Shown here: positions 21,431-31,167 of the stretch, piece by piece | How the letters are laid out: each line of letters opens with the position of its first letter | How positions within the stretch are numbered: position 1 is the stretch's first letter | From: Globisporangium splendens | Taxonomy: Eukaryota; Oomycota; Peronosporomycetes; Pythiales; Pythiaceae | Reading direction: 5' to 3' | Length of the DNA: 64,000 nucleotides | NCBI GenBank assembly: GCA_006386115.1 | Contig: VFIW01000098.1 | Span: 93,295 to 157,294, forward strand | Program-made: the position numbers and the translations under genes | Notes under the pieces: model-generated | Databases searched by the model: none | What the model was told of the DNA's origin: nothing | The model's input: the letters and a program-made list of their open reading frames with translations, nothing else

Positions 21431-23571
21431 ATGCTGATGCTGCGCCGCTCCTCAGTGCGTCTCGCCGTGCGTGCGGAAAAGCGCTGGATCGGACAGGTAC
21501 CAAGTGCACCATCGCCTTCGAATTGTCTTTCTTGTGTGCATACAGCGTGACTATTACTATAGACGTAAGGTGTGGGCGGCTAAGATTGCGCACGCGTGCT
21601 AACCGTGTAAATGGTGTATGCGCGCATGTAGGAAGTTTCGCGTCGATGGAACCACCACAAGGTGTACCCTGATGCCGACGCTGCGGTCAAAGACATCCCG
21701 ACTGGATCGAAATTGTACGATACTGCTCACAAACTGTTCTTTGTCATTGTGTGTGAGTGTGTGGATATGGACTTACGACTCGCGCTGCGATGCCTTTGCC
21801 GTGTAGGGTTGTCGGCGGGTTTGGATTGTGCGGAATCCCAGAGAACAGCATCCAGGCGCTTGTGAAGCAGGTACGAGTCCGCAAAACGATATGATACGAT
21901 GACTTTCCGTGCAGTGACGCTGATCTGTTTTATGCACTTTTTGTATGTAGGGAGCGAAAGAACTGACGTGTGTGTCGAACAACGCCGGTGTCGATGACTT
22001 CGGTCTCGGTCTGCTCCTTCAGACTCGCCAGGTGCGTGGCCATACTATTTGCACAAAGGGTGACTTTATATGAGCATGATCTAACAGTTTATTGCTGATA
22101 TTCGTCGTTGCTGCCACAGATCAAACGCATGATCTCGTCGTATGTTGGCGAAAATGCGTTGTTTGAGAAACTCTACCTGACTGGAGAGTTGGAAGTTGAG
22201 CTCACACCACAGGTACAACTATTTCATGCCACTAATGCCTGATAGATCATTTCTTGTACTGACCAATGCAAACATTGCGTTCATTCAATAGGGTACGTTG
22301 GCCGAGCGCATTCGTGCGGGTGGCTCCGGGATTCCAGCCTTTTTCACTCCAACTGCATATGGGACCGTGATTCAGGTACGAACATGTTGCAATTGGCAAT
22401 CGGTGTGCTGTATCAATTCTATCCGTTGCCAACGGCTAAACAAATGCTTACTGTCGAGCAGGAAGGTGGTTTTGCCATCAAACTGAACCCTGACGGTACG
22501 ACGAACATCCCGAGTCCACCACGTGAAGTTCGTACTTTCAATGGCCGCAACTACGTGATGGAGGAAGGCATCACGGGCGATTACGCGCTGGTGAAGGCCT
22601 GGAAGGGAGACAAGGACGGGAACCTCGTCTTCCGCGGCACGACGCGCAACTTCAACGTCGACGCTGCCAAGGCGGGTAAGATCACGATTGCGGAAGTCGA
22701 AGAGCTCGTGGAACCAGGTGAGATCCATCCCGATGAGATCCACGTGCCAAGCGTCTTTGTGCAACGTATCTTCAAGTCGAAGAATCTCGAAAAGCGAATT
22801 GAGCGGCTGACGCTCTCCAACAGCTCGGTAAGTCAAGTATTGAGCACATCTACTAGCCTTTATTCACGAGTCTTACAATGTGTCGTTACTTTGCAGACCT
22901 CCCAAGCCCGTGTCTCGCCAGACCGTGAGCGCATCATCAAGCGTGCTGCGAAGGAGTTGAAGAACGGGATGTACGTGAATCTAGGCATTGGTTTGCCAAC
23001 GTTGGCATCCAATTACATCCCAGAAGGTGTGAAGGTCGTGTTGCAGAGTGAAAATGGACTCTTGGGCATGGGTCCATACCCAAAGGAAGGCGAACAGGAT
23101 CCAGACCTCATCAACGCCGGCAAGGAAACTGTGACGTACTTGCCTGGGTCATCCACTTTCTCGTCCTCGGATTCGTTTGCGATGATTCGCGGCGGCCATA
23201 TCCAGCTCACGATTCTCGGTGCGCTTCAAGTTGCTGCGAATGGTGACCTGGCAAACTGGATCATTCCTGGAAAGATGGTCAAGGGCATGGGTGGTGCCAT
23301 GGACTTGGTTGGTAGTGGAAACCGTGTCGTCGTGACCATGGAGCACAACGCCAAGGGCAACGGCATGAAGATTTTGAACAAGTGCTCGCTACCGTTGACG
23401 GGCAAAGGAGTCGTGAACACCATCATCACAGAACTCGGTGTGTTTGATGTTGTACCTGGAAAGGGGCTCGTGCTTGTCGAGATTGCGTCGACGACCACGG
23501 TCGAAGAAGTGCGCGCTCGTACGGAAGCTCCGTTTGAAGTCTCGCCTGATCTCAAGACCATGGACGACTAA
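21431..23571 (+). CDS. OXCT1: Succinyl-CoA:3-ketoacid CoA-transferase, mitochondrial
   Basis: Eight exons are inferred with GT/AG borders and conserved frame: 21431-21496, 21632-21714, 21807-21870, 21951-22031, 22120-22212, 22292-22375, 22462-22827 and 22897-23571, about 503 residues, the normal length for the enzyme. The N-terminus [19 protein letters not shown] is a basic, Ser/Arg-rich mitochondrial presequence. [13 protein letters not shown] opens the A domain; the B domain carries the catalytic Glu in [13 protein letters not shown]. It transfers CoA from succinyl-CoA to acetoacetate in ketone-body use. Introns are short (about 69-135 bp) and numerous, unlike the intron-poor PLD genes next to it. 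Confidence 0.95.
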
Positions 23572-23791
23572 GTGTGTAAGAAAGCGTGGGGTTGTTGCAT
23601 TTAAAGTAAGGGCTAAATGAAATGAACTTGCTTGACCTCGTCCTGGGTGTCCGTAGACATGCTGCTTTCTGTAGGGCTGACGGGCTTGAAGACATTAAAG
23701 AAAGCAGCACAAGACAAGAAAACCAGGACAGGGTCTTAGGAGACTATTTTTACCGAACGGGAAGCTTTTGCCAATGCTCCGACGCACGAAT

Positions 23792-23807
23792 CCTCACTCC
23801 ACAGCAT
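23792..23807 (+). promoter_or_regulatory. Possible Inr element
   Basis: CCTCACTCCACAGCAT resembles the oomycete Inr core (TCAYTYY followed by CA) and lies about 52 bp upstream of the ATG at 23859. Confidence 0.5.
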
Positions 23808-23858
23808 TTCTCGATTTGCTCCTTTGCGCAGAAACTCAAGATCCGATAGCTAGGCACG

Positions 23859-24137
23859 ATGGCCGCCGCCAAGAAAGACATCAAAGAGATCGACTATGTG
23901 TCCAAGGAAGCCAACCTCACGTCTCAAATCGAGAGCGAGCGCCAGGCGGCCAAGCGCTGGTGGGACGAGTACGGCTACTGCTATCTGGAGAACGGGAAGC
24001 TCGAAGACTTTACGTACGACAATCGCACCCAGGCGCTGAAATGCTCGTCTTGCCGTCGATGCTTCGGTTGCGCTCGTTGTGAGCGATTTCATCGACTGTG
24101 CGCGTCCGGGGTACTGGCGCATCCCTCAAGCATGTGA
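23859..24137 (+). CDS. Small ORF of 92 residues, LLC1/CIMIP1-like start
   Basis: It starts MAAAKKDIKEIDYVSKEANL and continues with a charged helix ending AKRWWDEYGYC. The spacing of the acidic/basic helix and the W-W-x-x-x-G-Y motif reminds me of the N-terminal part of LLC1/C20orf85 ciliary microtubule proteins (inference from memory, weak). After about residue 57 (DNRTQ) the frame enters the ankyrin gene region in another frame and its translation (CSSCRRCFGCARC) looks spurious. It is probably a gene truncated by, or overlapping, the ankyrin sequence. The start is supported by an Inr-like element. Confidence 0.45.
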   Translation: MAAAKKDIKEIDYVSKEANLTSQIESERQAAKRWWDEYGYCYLENGKLEDFTYDNRTQALKCSSCRRCFGCARCERFHRLCASGVLAHPSSM

Positions 24138-24915
24138 GAAGAACGACCTCCGCCTTCTGCAGCGATTGACAGCGTGCGAATCTCCAAGCATCAACCAGCA
24201 CTACAAAGCGTACCTTGCCAGATGCGGTCTCCTTCACGCAGTCAAGCACGACAGCATGGAGATGATCCGTTGGGTGCATGTGTATTGTCCTGCGACGCAT
24301 GTGCTCGAGGCGATGAAAGAAGCTGTGAGCCTTGGGAATTTGCGCGTCATGACATGGATTGCAGACAACTACGAGGAAATTCAGTGGGGCACCAGCTACG
24401 GAGAGGCTGCAGCGCAAAATCAAGACTTAAAAGCGCTTGAGTGGATCAAAGCACGTCGCCCGGAGTTTCTATCTACCGCAATGAGAACTGCAGCATCTTG
24501 CAGCCACTTCGAGATCGTCAAGTGGCTTCACGCGAATGTGCAAAACGAAGATTATGGTATCGAAGAAGCTATCGAAAGCGGTCACTTAGAAATCATAAAG
24601 TACCTATGCAAGCACGACGAGTACACCTTGGATAATTGGTACGATCGCATCACTGAGACCGCAGCAGGAGGGCATCTGGACGTCATTCAGTGGCTTCATG
24701 CAAATAACTTGTCATCGCGTTCGGAGCAGGAAGAAGAGCGCGAAGCGAAAGCACCAAGACCTCGCCTGAGCTTTGAGCAGCGTGGTTTCTTCCTATCCGC
24801 GTCTTGTCCGGTTGCATTTTGCAAACTTGGACACTGTAGACGCTCTGACGGCCATGTGATCCATTTGAAGTCTGGGATGAGAATCAACTTGACGCGGATG
24901 GGTTCAGTCTACTGA
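24041..24915 (+). CDS. Ankyrin-repeat-type protein with disturbed 5' end
   Basis: From about 24079 the frame encodes VSDFIDCARPGYWRIPQACE and then helical repeats typical of oomycete ankyrin-like proteins (LKALEWIKAR, FEIVKWLHANV, LEIIKYLCKH, LDVIQWLHANN), roughly five to six repeats of 30 residues. There is no ATG in this frame. The natural-looking start, MLVLPSMLRLRSL at 24041, is in another frame and hits a stop at 24080; losing one base there would explain it (LRSL followed by VSDFID). It is therefore frameshifted, mis-sequenced, or begins in an undetected exon. The last 60 residues, after an acidic stretch, do not look like ankyrin repeats. Ankyrin proteins bind other proteins; no specific partner can be named. 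Confidence 0.6.
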
Positions 24916-25093
24916 ACGAAGAAAATAAACCGCCCCCTGATTTTCTTTTTTAGCAGCATAATCTGCAGAGCGAGTGAACCCACTGAAGACACCAAGTGCT
25001 TGTGCTCTTGACGTCGTGGTCTCAAGCAAGGTTCATGCTTATTTTCGCTTTGGACTCTGGTTACAGAGTTGCAGTTAACGAGAAACGAGCAGC

Positions 25094-25468
25094 ATGCCAC
25101 GGAGTTTCGCTGCTTCAACGATGGCGCTGGCTGTGCTAGCGGTTGCTGCTGTATTGGTTGGATTCGTAGTGCATGCAGAAGGCAGCGCCGCTCAAAATGG
25201 AGTGAATTGTCGGATGCTCGGCGTCGAAGTTCTGCATTTGCCAGCCATGCTGCCTATGCAAAGTCTGCGCAAATTCACGAAGCTCACTGGCGAAACGTAC
25301 GATACCCTGGCAAAGCTGAAGATCGTCGACGCTGCCAACCAGCTTGACATCGCCGCGAAGAGCTCCGGAACCACCATCGAGCCTCTGAAACTGGACGAAA
25401 ATGCCTATTTCGCAGCGCACAAGAGCGACCAGGTTCACGGTCTCGTTGATCCGCTTGACACTTGTTGA
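25094..25468 (+). CDS. Secreted mini-protein derived from a PLD: signal peptide plus PLD C-terminus
   Basis: 124 residues. A hydrophobic signal peptide (about residues 8-30) is followed by GVNCRMLG, which matches the mature N-terminus of the neighbouring PLD-like proteins (GVHCRTLE). It then jumps, via about 14 residues, directly to the PLD C-terminal region (LRKFTKLTGETYDTLAKLK through DAANQLDIAAKS to DPLDTC). The Cys-rich segment and both HKD motifs, about 470 residues, are absent, so catalysis is impossible. The frame is clean and there is no intron. It heads the PLD tandem array, same strand. It could be a recently deleted pseudogene or a functional small secreted protein. Confidence 0.78.
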   Translation: MPRSFAASTMALAVLAVAAVLVGFVVHAEGSAAQNGVNCRMLGVEVLHLPAMLPMQSLRKFTKLTGETYDTLAKLKIVDAANQLDIAAKSSGTTIEPLKLDENAYFAAHKSDQVHGLVDPLDTC

Positions 25469-26087
25469 AGTGACTGACTGTGCATGCAGCTGGAGAGCTC
25501 TTTTCGCCCAACTTGAGTTGTGTGGTAGACCCAATTCTAAAGTAACGGACACATTGATGTCGTTTTGGGCTGATTGGATGCCCAAATTAAGCGAATCGAG
25601 TGGCTCCTGATTTATCGGCTTTGGATGAGTTCAAACTCGTGCATGAAATTGATGATGTGCGCAGCTGCGCCGCGAGCCAAGAGATGCGATCGCCTCAGGA
25701 TTGTCGCCACAGTGCAGCGTGGTTTGTCTCTCTTTGTCTGTGCTGTGAACCTCCTCACCATAGCCCAGCAGTTACACCAGCGCATCACGAGGAAAGTACA
25801 TATTGACATCGTTTTATAGAGGGCTTCAATTATTGAGGGGAGAGTCTTTCTTTCGAGCTTCAATTGTTACGAATCGAGTTGTAGAAATCATATATGATAC
25901 TATTAATTTAAACGCTGCATTCGTTTATGAGAGAGTCGATTTGTCCGCTGATTACTCTCTCTCAACACTCATTATGGGAGGTCCCCACATGGCTACGACT
26001 GATTTCCCTGTCGTGTGAGAGAACTCGCGCCGAGCTGATTGGCGGACCTCAGCTGGAGAGTGGGCGAGAGCGCTCATGTAGCAGGCG
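25469..26087. other. Intergenic stretch
   Basis: About 620 bp of AT-rich DNA between the mini-PLD and the first full PLD gene. I see no gene in it. Confidence 0.6.
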
Positions 26088-26103
26088 GCTCACTTTCCGA
26101 TTG
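26088..26103 (+). promoter_or_regulatory. Inr-like element of PLD gene A
   Basis: GCTCACTTTCCGATTG matches the oomycete Inr consensus at most positions and lies 40-55 bp before the ATG. Confidence 0.7.
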
Positions 26104-26142
26104 CTTGCGTCCGCGATAGAGCCGCTTCCTCCGTAAGATACG

Positions 26143-27960
26143 ATGGTGAACGTTCGCTCCGTGGCGCTCGCGCTCCTAGCGACGGCGACGCCGCTGCACC
26201 AGGTGCTCGCCAAGCGCGAAGCCATCAACTGCCGCTTCCTGGAGAACCCGATGAAGATGACGCTCAACCTGTGCATCTGCCAGCCGTGCCACATGTGCGA
26301 GTTCCACTTCTCGCACTTCGGCTGCGGACTCATTGACTACCCAGAGATGGACGAGTCCGACGGCTCGGACGTCGTCATTGAGCAGCCGATCCTGGACCTC
26401 GACAAGTGGTTCCTCACCAGGGACGAGATCATGGCTGCACGCGGCGGATTCCCGCGTGACGACCTGCAAGTGTACTCGACAGGCAACCACATCACGACGT
26501 TCTCGGCCACGAACGAGTACTTCCACTCGTTGTACATGGATCTGTCCACGACGGGCGTCGACGACCGCATCTTCCTTACTGGATGGAGCGTCGCCGATGT
26601 GCCATTCGAGCCACTAATCGATCCGACGGGCTCGTACTCGGGCTTTGAGACGATCTTCGCCAGCGCCGTCGAGCGCGGTGCGAACTTCAATGCGCTCGTA
26701 TGGAACAACGTTCTGGAATCCCAGCAGAACGTCCAGGTGCGGGACTTCATCAACGGACTCCCGCCGTCCGCGAATGGCGGCAAGGCGCTTTTCATCTTTG
26801 ACGACCGTCTGTCGTCGTCCGCATCGGCTCATCATCAGAAATCCGTTGTCATCCACCGCAAGGACACGCAGCTGGTCGCGTACCTCGGTGGCGTCGATCT
26901 CACCTACGACCGGTGGGATACCAACAATCACAACAACATTGCGTTGCGCAAGCGCGCAGGGATCCAGAAAGGCAACAATGGCTGGTGCGATGCGCACTTG
27001 CGCATCGAAGGACCTGCGGCGAAAGATGTGGCTGCCAACTTCCTCGGTCGATGGAACTCCAAGACCCTGCCATCGCAAGATCGCATGGACTACATCATGG
27101 ACTTTGACAACCCGCCGTACGACCCGTTGCCGCCACTTCCGCCTACGCCAGCTGACATTGACTCGGAAAAGCAAGGCCAGCACAACGTCCAGATTGTGCG
27201 TACCTTTAGCTGTCTGTACAAGAACTACGAGTTCGCTCCAGATGGCGAAGTGACACTCTTCCATGCACGCATCAAGGCGATTCGCAACGCCAAGAACTAC
27301 ATTTACATTGAAGACCAGTACTTCGTGCTTGTCCCTGAGTTGCTGGACGAGCTCTTGGCCGTGCTGCCGCAACTGCAGCGTATCATCGTCGTTGTGCCTC
27401 GACCTGAGACCCAAGCAGCACTGGCTGGGTACGAAAAGTACATGTTTGACAACGTCGTGCCGATCCAGAAGAGGTACCCGAACAAATTCCAGTTTTACGC
27501 GACCAAGGAGAGCCGTGCCATCTACGTCCACACCAAGCTGGTGATCATCGATGACGTCTACCTCTCCATCGGCTCGGGTAACTGGAACCGTCGCAGTATG
27601 ACCTCGGACTCGGAGATTGGTGCGAACATCGTGGACGACGAAGTCACAGTGAATGGAGACGGTCTGCTGGTGACCAAACTGGCACTCGACTTCCGTCTCC
27701 GCAAGTTCTCTGAGCACACGAGCGTGAGCTACAACGACCTAAAGAAGATGAAGTTCATCGACGCAGCCAACAAGTTTGACGCCTCGGCCGAAGACCCGCT
27801 GACGACCATTGAGCACCTCGAGCTCATCGAAAAGCCGTACTTTGCCACGTACGCGAGCGACGTGGTTCGCCAGCAAATCGACTCACAGGACGTCTGCTTC
27901 CCGCCAGCAGGAGTCATGGCCACGAGACCGACTCCGCAGACGCAGACCACCACTGCTTAA
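26143..27960 (+). CDS. Secreted PLD-like protein (PLD A)
   Basis: 605 residues, no intron. An N-terminal signal peptide (to about residue 23) is followed by a Cys motif (CICQPCHMCEF near residue 46). Domain 1 carries HHQKSVVI near residue 228, with the usual acidic residue of H-x-K-x4-D replaced by His. Domain 2 carries VHTKLVIIDDVYLSIGSGNW near residue 464, a full H-x-K-x4-D followed by the G-S-x-N motif. The IEDQYF motif is conserved near residue 387. PLD-superfamily enzymes cleave phosphodiester bonds, usually of phospholipids; this one is presumably extracellular. The C-terminus is Thr-rich. It is first of four tandem full-length copies. Confidence 0.92.
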   Translation: MVNVRSVALALLATATPLHQVLAKREAINCRFLENPMKMTLNLCICQPCHMCEFHFSHFGCGLIDYPEMDESDGSDVVIEQPILDLDKWFLTRDEIMAARGGFPRDDLQVYSTGNHITTFSATNEYFHSLYMDLSTTGVDDRIFLTGWSVADVPFEPLIDPTGSYSGFETIFASAVERGANFNALVWNNVLESQQNVQVRDFINGLPPSANGGKALFIFDDRLSSSASAHHQKSVVIHRKDTQLVAYLGGVDLTYDRWDTNNHNNIALRKRAGIQKGNNGWCDAHLRIEGPAAKDVAANFLGRWNSKTLPSQDRMDYIMDFDNPPYDPLPPLPPTPADIDSEKQGQHNVQIVRTFSCLYKNYEFAPDGEVTLFHARIKAIRNAKNYIYIEDQYFVLVPELLDELLAVLPQLQRIIVVVPRPETQAALAGYEKYMFDNVVPIQKRYPNKFQFYATKESRAIYVHTKLVIIDDVYLSIGSGNWNRRSMTSDSEIGANIVDDEVTVNGDGLLVTKLALDFRLRKFSEHTSVSYNDLKKMKFIDAANKFDASAEDPLTTIEHLELIEKPYFATYASDVVRQQIDSQDVCFPPAGVMATRPTPQTQTTTA

Positions 27961-28493
27961 GAACGCCAGCAGGTGGCAAGAAGTCGAAGTTGTGCTCATT
28001 TAACAAGAGGAATGCATGGAGTCTGTTGCAGTGTTTTTGATTTCTGGTTGGTTGCACAACTGACAAATGACACGAGCATCACTCTTGCTACTCAAAACTC
28101 AGAGAGCTGAATATCCAAAAATAAGAGATATTGGGACACCCAGATTAATATTTGAACAAACAACGTGCCTAGAAAAAAAGAAACCAACCCATAAAACCCA
28201 AGTTAATGCATTCCGAAAAGTACCCAAATCAGGAGGCATTGTTTACACACAAGCCCTCAACCGTGGAATGTTCCTGGATCTGGTGAAGCCACATGCAGCT
28301 GCGTGTCCTGGCCGTTGTGTGCGAAGATTAACCAACGGCAGCAGGACAAACGACAAGGCTGCGCGTGTGTCTCAAGCGATTAACGACCGTGGATATTTCG
28401 CTCCTCCCATCCCTCTGCGCCTCATTCACGGCGTCATCGCGTGAGCTGAGGTCTGGCAGCGTCATCCACCTCTGTGAACCTCGTCGCTGCTTC
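27961..28493. other. Intergenic stretch between PLD A and PLD B
   Basis: About 530 bp, A-rich around 28080-28210, with no gene recognised. Confidence 0.6.
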
Positions 28494-28509
28494 TTTCATT
28501 CCCCAACTC
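28494..28509 (+). promoter_or_regulatory. Inr-like element of PLD gene B
   Basis: TTTCATTCCCCAACTC keeps the TCATTYYNCAW core of the oomycete initiator, 52-67 bp before the chosen ATG. This supports the start at 28561 over the open frame reaching back to 28474. Confidence 0.72.
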
Positions 28510-28560
28510 GCCGGCTCCAGCTCAGAAGGGTCCTTTTGGCCAACAAGACTCACAATCGGG

Positions 28561-30360
28561 ATGGTGCGAGTGAACACGGCTCGCTTGGCTTCTTGGCTCA
28601 TGCTCTTTGTCGCGGCTGGCGCCCCCAGCGCCTCTGCGCACGTCGTACCCCGCTCAGGCGTGCACTGCCGAACGCTGGAGAGCGCCTTGGAGATGATCAA
28701 GGAGCGCTGTCTGTGCCAACCTTGCCACCTGTGCGAGATGAACCTCGATAAGGGCGGCTGCGCGTTGATCGAGACGCCAGGCATGGATCTCTCGGACGGC
28801 TCGGATGTCGAGATCGAGCAGCCGTTGCTGGAGCCAACGGACTGGTTCTTGAGCAAGGACGAGATCACCAAGTCACGCGGAGGTGTCCCACGTGACGACC
28901 TCTCCGTGTTTTCCTCGGGCAACCAGGTGACTGCGTTCGCGGCATCGAGCGAGTACTTCCAATCGGTTTTCGATGACATTGAAACCGCGGGAGCTGGCCA
29001 CCGCATCTTCCTTACAGGCTGGAGCGTGGACGAAGTGCCATTCAAGCCGCAGGAGGACCCAACGGGCGAGATCTCGAGCTTCGGCAAAGTATTTGGCAGC
29101 GCGATCGCACGTGGCGCCAACTTCCACGCGCTCGTGTGGAGCAACTTGCTGGAGACCGAGCAGAACGTGCAAATGCGCGACTACTTGCACAACCTCCCGC
29201 ACACTGAGGGTGCCGGCAAAGCACACTTCATGTTCGACGACCGGTTGGTCGCCGCCATTTCGTCGCACCACCAGAAATCCGTGATCATCGAGCGCGAGCA
29301 CGACCTCGTCGCGTACGTCGGAGGCGTCGACCTGACTTCGGACCGGTGGGACACGATCCACCACAACCAGGACCAACTGCGCGCCGACGCTGGCATCCAA
29401 CGCATCTACAACGGATGGGTGGACGCCCATGTGCGCATTGTCGGTCCTGCGACCAAGGACGTCGCTGCGAACTTCCTCGCGCGCTGGAACTCCAAGACCA
29501 AGGCGTCGCAGGACTTGCTCGACGACTACCTGAACTTTGAGAACCCCGACCATGGCGAGATTCCCGTGGGCACGTGCGCGCACGACCCGGAGCGCGATTC
29601 TGCGCACACTGGTACCCACCACGTGCAAATCGGACGAACGTTCAGCTGCGAGTACAAGAACTACGAGTTTGCACCCAAGGGCGAGCGCACGATCTACGAG
29701 GCGCGCATCAAGGCCATCCGCAACGCCAAGAACTACATCTACATCGAAGACCAGTACTTTGTGCTCGTGCCGCAGCTTCTGCAGGAGCTCCTCCAGGTGC
29801 TCCCGCGTCTGCAGCGCATCATCGTCGTCGTGCCTCGTCCTGATTCGTCAGCGACGCTCGCCGGGTACGAAAAGTTCATGTTTGACAACGTCGAACCGAT
29901 CCAAAAGATGTACCCGAACAAGTTCCAGTTCTACACGACGAAGAAGAGCCGCTCGATCTACGTGCACACGAAGCTCGTGATCATCGACGACGTGTACGTG
30001 ACCGTGGGCTCGGCCAACTGGAACCGTCGCAGCATGACGTCGGACTCGGAGATCGCCGCCAACATCATCGACGACGAGCACGTGCAGTCCCCTGATGGCA
30101 TCACCGTCAACAAGTTCGCGCGCGACTTCCGCATCCGCAAGTTCGTCGAGAAGACCGGGCTCTCGTACGAGGCGCTCGACGCCATGACGTTCATGGAGGC
30201 TGCGAACGCGCTCGATGTCGCCGCCGAGACCGAAGACACGATCATTGAGCCCATGGAGCTCGACGAGAAGTTCTACTTTGCGGCGTACAGCAGCGAGCAC
30301 GTGCGCGAGTTCGTCGACGCCGAAGATATTTGCGAGGAGCCTGTCAAGGACGAATTGTAG
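28561..30360 (+). CDS. Secreted PLD-like protein (PLD B)
   Basis: 599 residues, no intron, with the start chosen at the ATG that opens a signal peptide (MVRVNTARLASWLMLFVAAG, cleavage near ASA-H). The Cys motif is CLCQPCHLCEM. The first HKD is HHQKSVIIE (Glu in place of Asp) and the second is VHTKLVIIDDVYVTVGSANW, complete. The protein is colinear with PLD A throughout (IEDQYFVLVPQLLQELLQVL, NRRSMTSDSEIAANI), so the two are tandem duplicates. An extracellular phosphodiesterase is inferred. It is higher in GC at third positions than PLD D. Confidence 0.92.
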   Translation: MVRVNTARLASWLMLFVAAGAPSASAHVVPRSGVHCRTLESALEMIKERCLCQPCHLCEMNLDKGGCALIETPGMDLSDGSDVEIEQPLLEPTDWFLSKDEITKSRGGVPRDDLSVFSSGNQVTAFAASSEYFQSVFDDIETAGAGHRIFLTGWSVDEVPFKPQEDPTGEISSFGKVFGSAIARGANFHALVWSNLLETEQNVQMRDYLHNLPHTEGAGKAHFMFDDRLVAAISSHHQKSVIIEREHDLVAYVGGVDLTSDRWDTIHHNQDQLRADAGIQRIYNGWVDAHVRIVGPATKDVAANFLARWNSKTKASQDLLDDYLNFENPDHGEIPVGTCAHDPERDSAHTGTHHVQIGRTFSCEYKNYEFAPKGERTIYEARIKAIRNAKNYIYIEDQYFVLVPQLLQELLQVLPRLQRIIVVVPRPDSSATLAGYEKFMFDNVEPIQKMYPNKFQFYTTKKSRSIYVHTKLVIIDDVYVTVGSANWNRRSMTSDSEIAANIIDDEHVQSPDGITVNKFARDFRIRKFVEKTGLSYEALDAMTFMEAANALDVAAETEDTIIEPMELDEKFYFAAYSSEHVREFVDAEDICEEPVKDEL

Positions 30361-31167
30361 ACGCTGGTTGCGCGGACTTTGAAGCCATTACGCTCATATG
30401 TGCCACAAGCAACAGTGAAAACATGAATATTGAACTTGCCTTTTCGATCCTTCATTGATGTTTTGCATGCTGGACTGTCACGCTATCCACGTTTATAAAC
30501 CGATCCCAGCTTTCAACGAATTCACCAAGATGGGACCTAAAAGTGGAGCGCACGCTGACCAACGTGAGATCGTTCGTTCCTCCATGATTCTCATTCATTA
30601 GGATGAGTAGAAGGACCAGACAGGACTCTCAGAACAAGAACGTGCGGATAATGGGAGAAGCACAGCATCCTTTCCGAGAGTCCTAGTGCATCAATATGAG
30701 AGGAAAAAAGGTAACCAACGCAAGGGAGGCAATTTCTGTATTATAGTGTATATAGAAAGGTCTGGTATATCAACGAATTTGTATAATAAAGAGGAAGTCG
30801 TAGGAGTGTCAGCAACTCGGCAACCGCCTCCATGCACCGTCTCGGCTGGAGAAGGGGGATCACTTTTCGAAACCACGCGAAATACCCAGCTGAGCGCCAG
30901 CGATCACCTGCCGCACGTTTGCCTTCCTCGCGTCAGCGCACCCTTTCGATTCACCTAGAAGATAAATTTTGAATCCAAGTCGAGAGAAAATAGGCGCAGT
31001 ATCCAGAATGCGAGTGAGAAACGGACGTGTCGTTCGGATCATGCTGTTAGTCGCTTGCTATTTTGCATTTGCTATTTTGCGTTGCTCACAGCAGAACCAG
31101 CCGGCAAAGCAGCAACGCGAATATTCCACAAGGATTTCACTAAAGGCGCTTGATTTTGCATTCAAGC
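30361..31167. other. Intergenic stretch between PLD B and PLD C
   Basis: About 800 bp with no recognised gene. Short plus-strand ORFs at 30686-30958 and 30969-31295 lack any known motif, and the second runs into PLD C out of frame. Confidence 0.6.

Noticed and set aside
26614..27717. 367-codon minus-strand frame opposite PLD A
   Set aside because: Mirror frame of the PLD coding sequence with His/Arg/Val-rich low-information composition; similar shadows occur opposite PLD B and PLD C.
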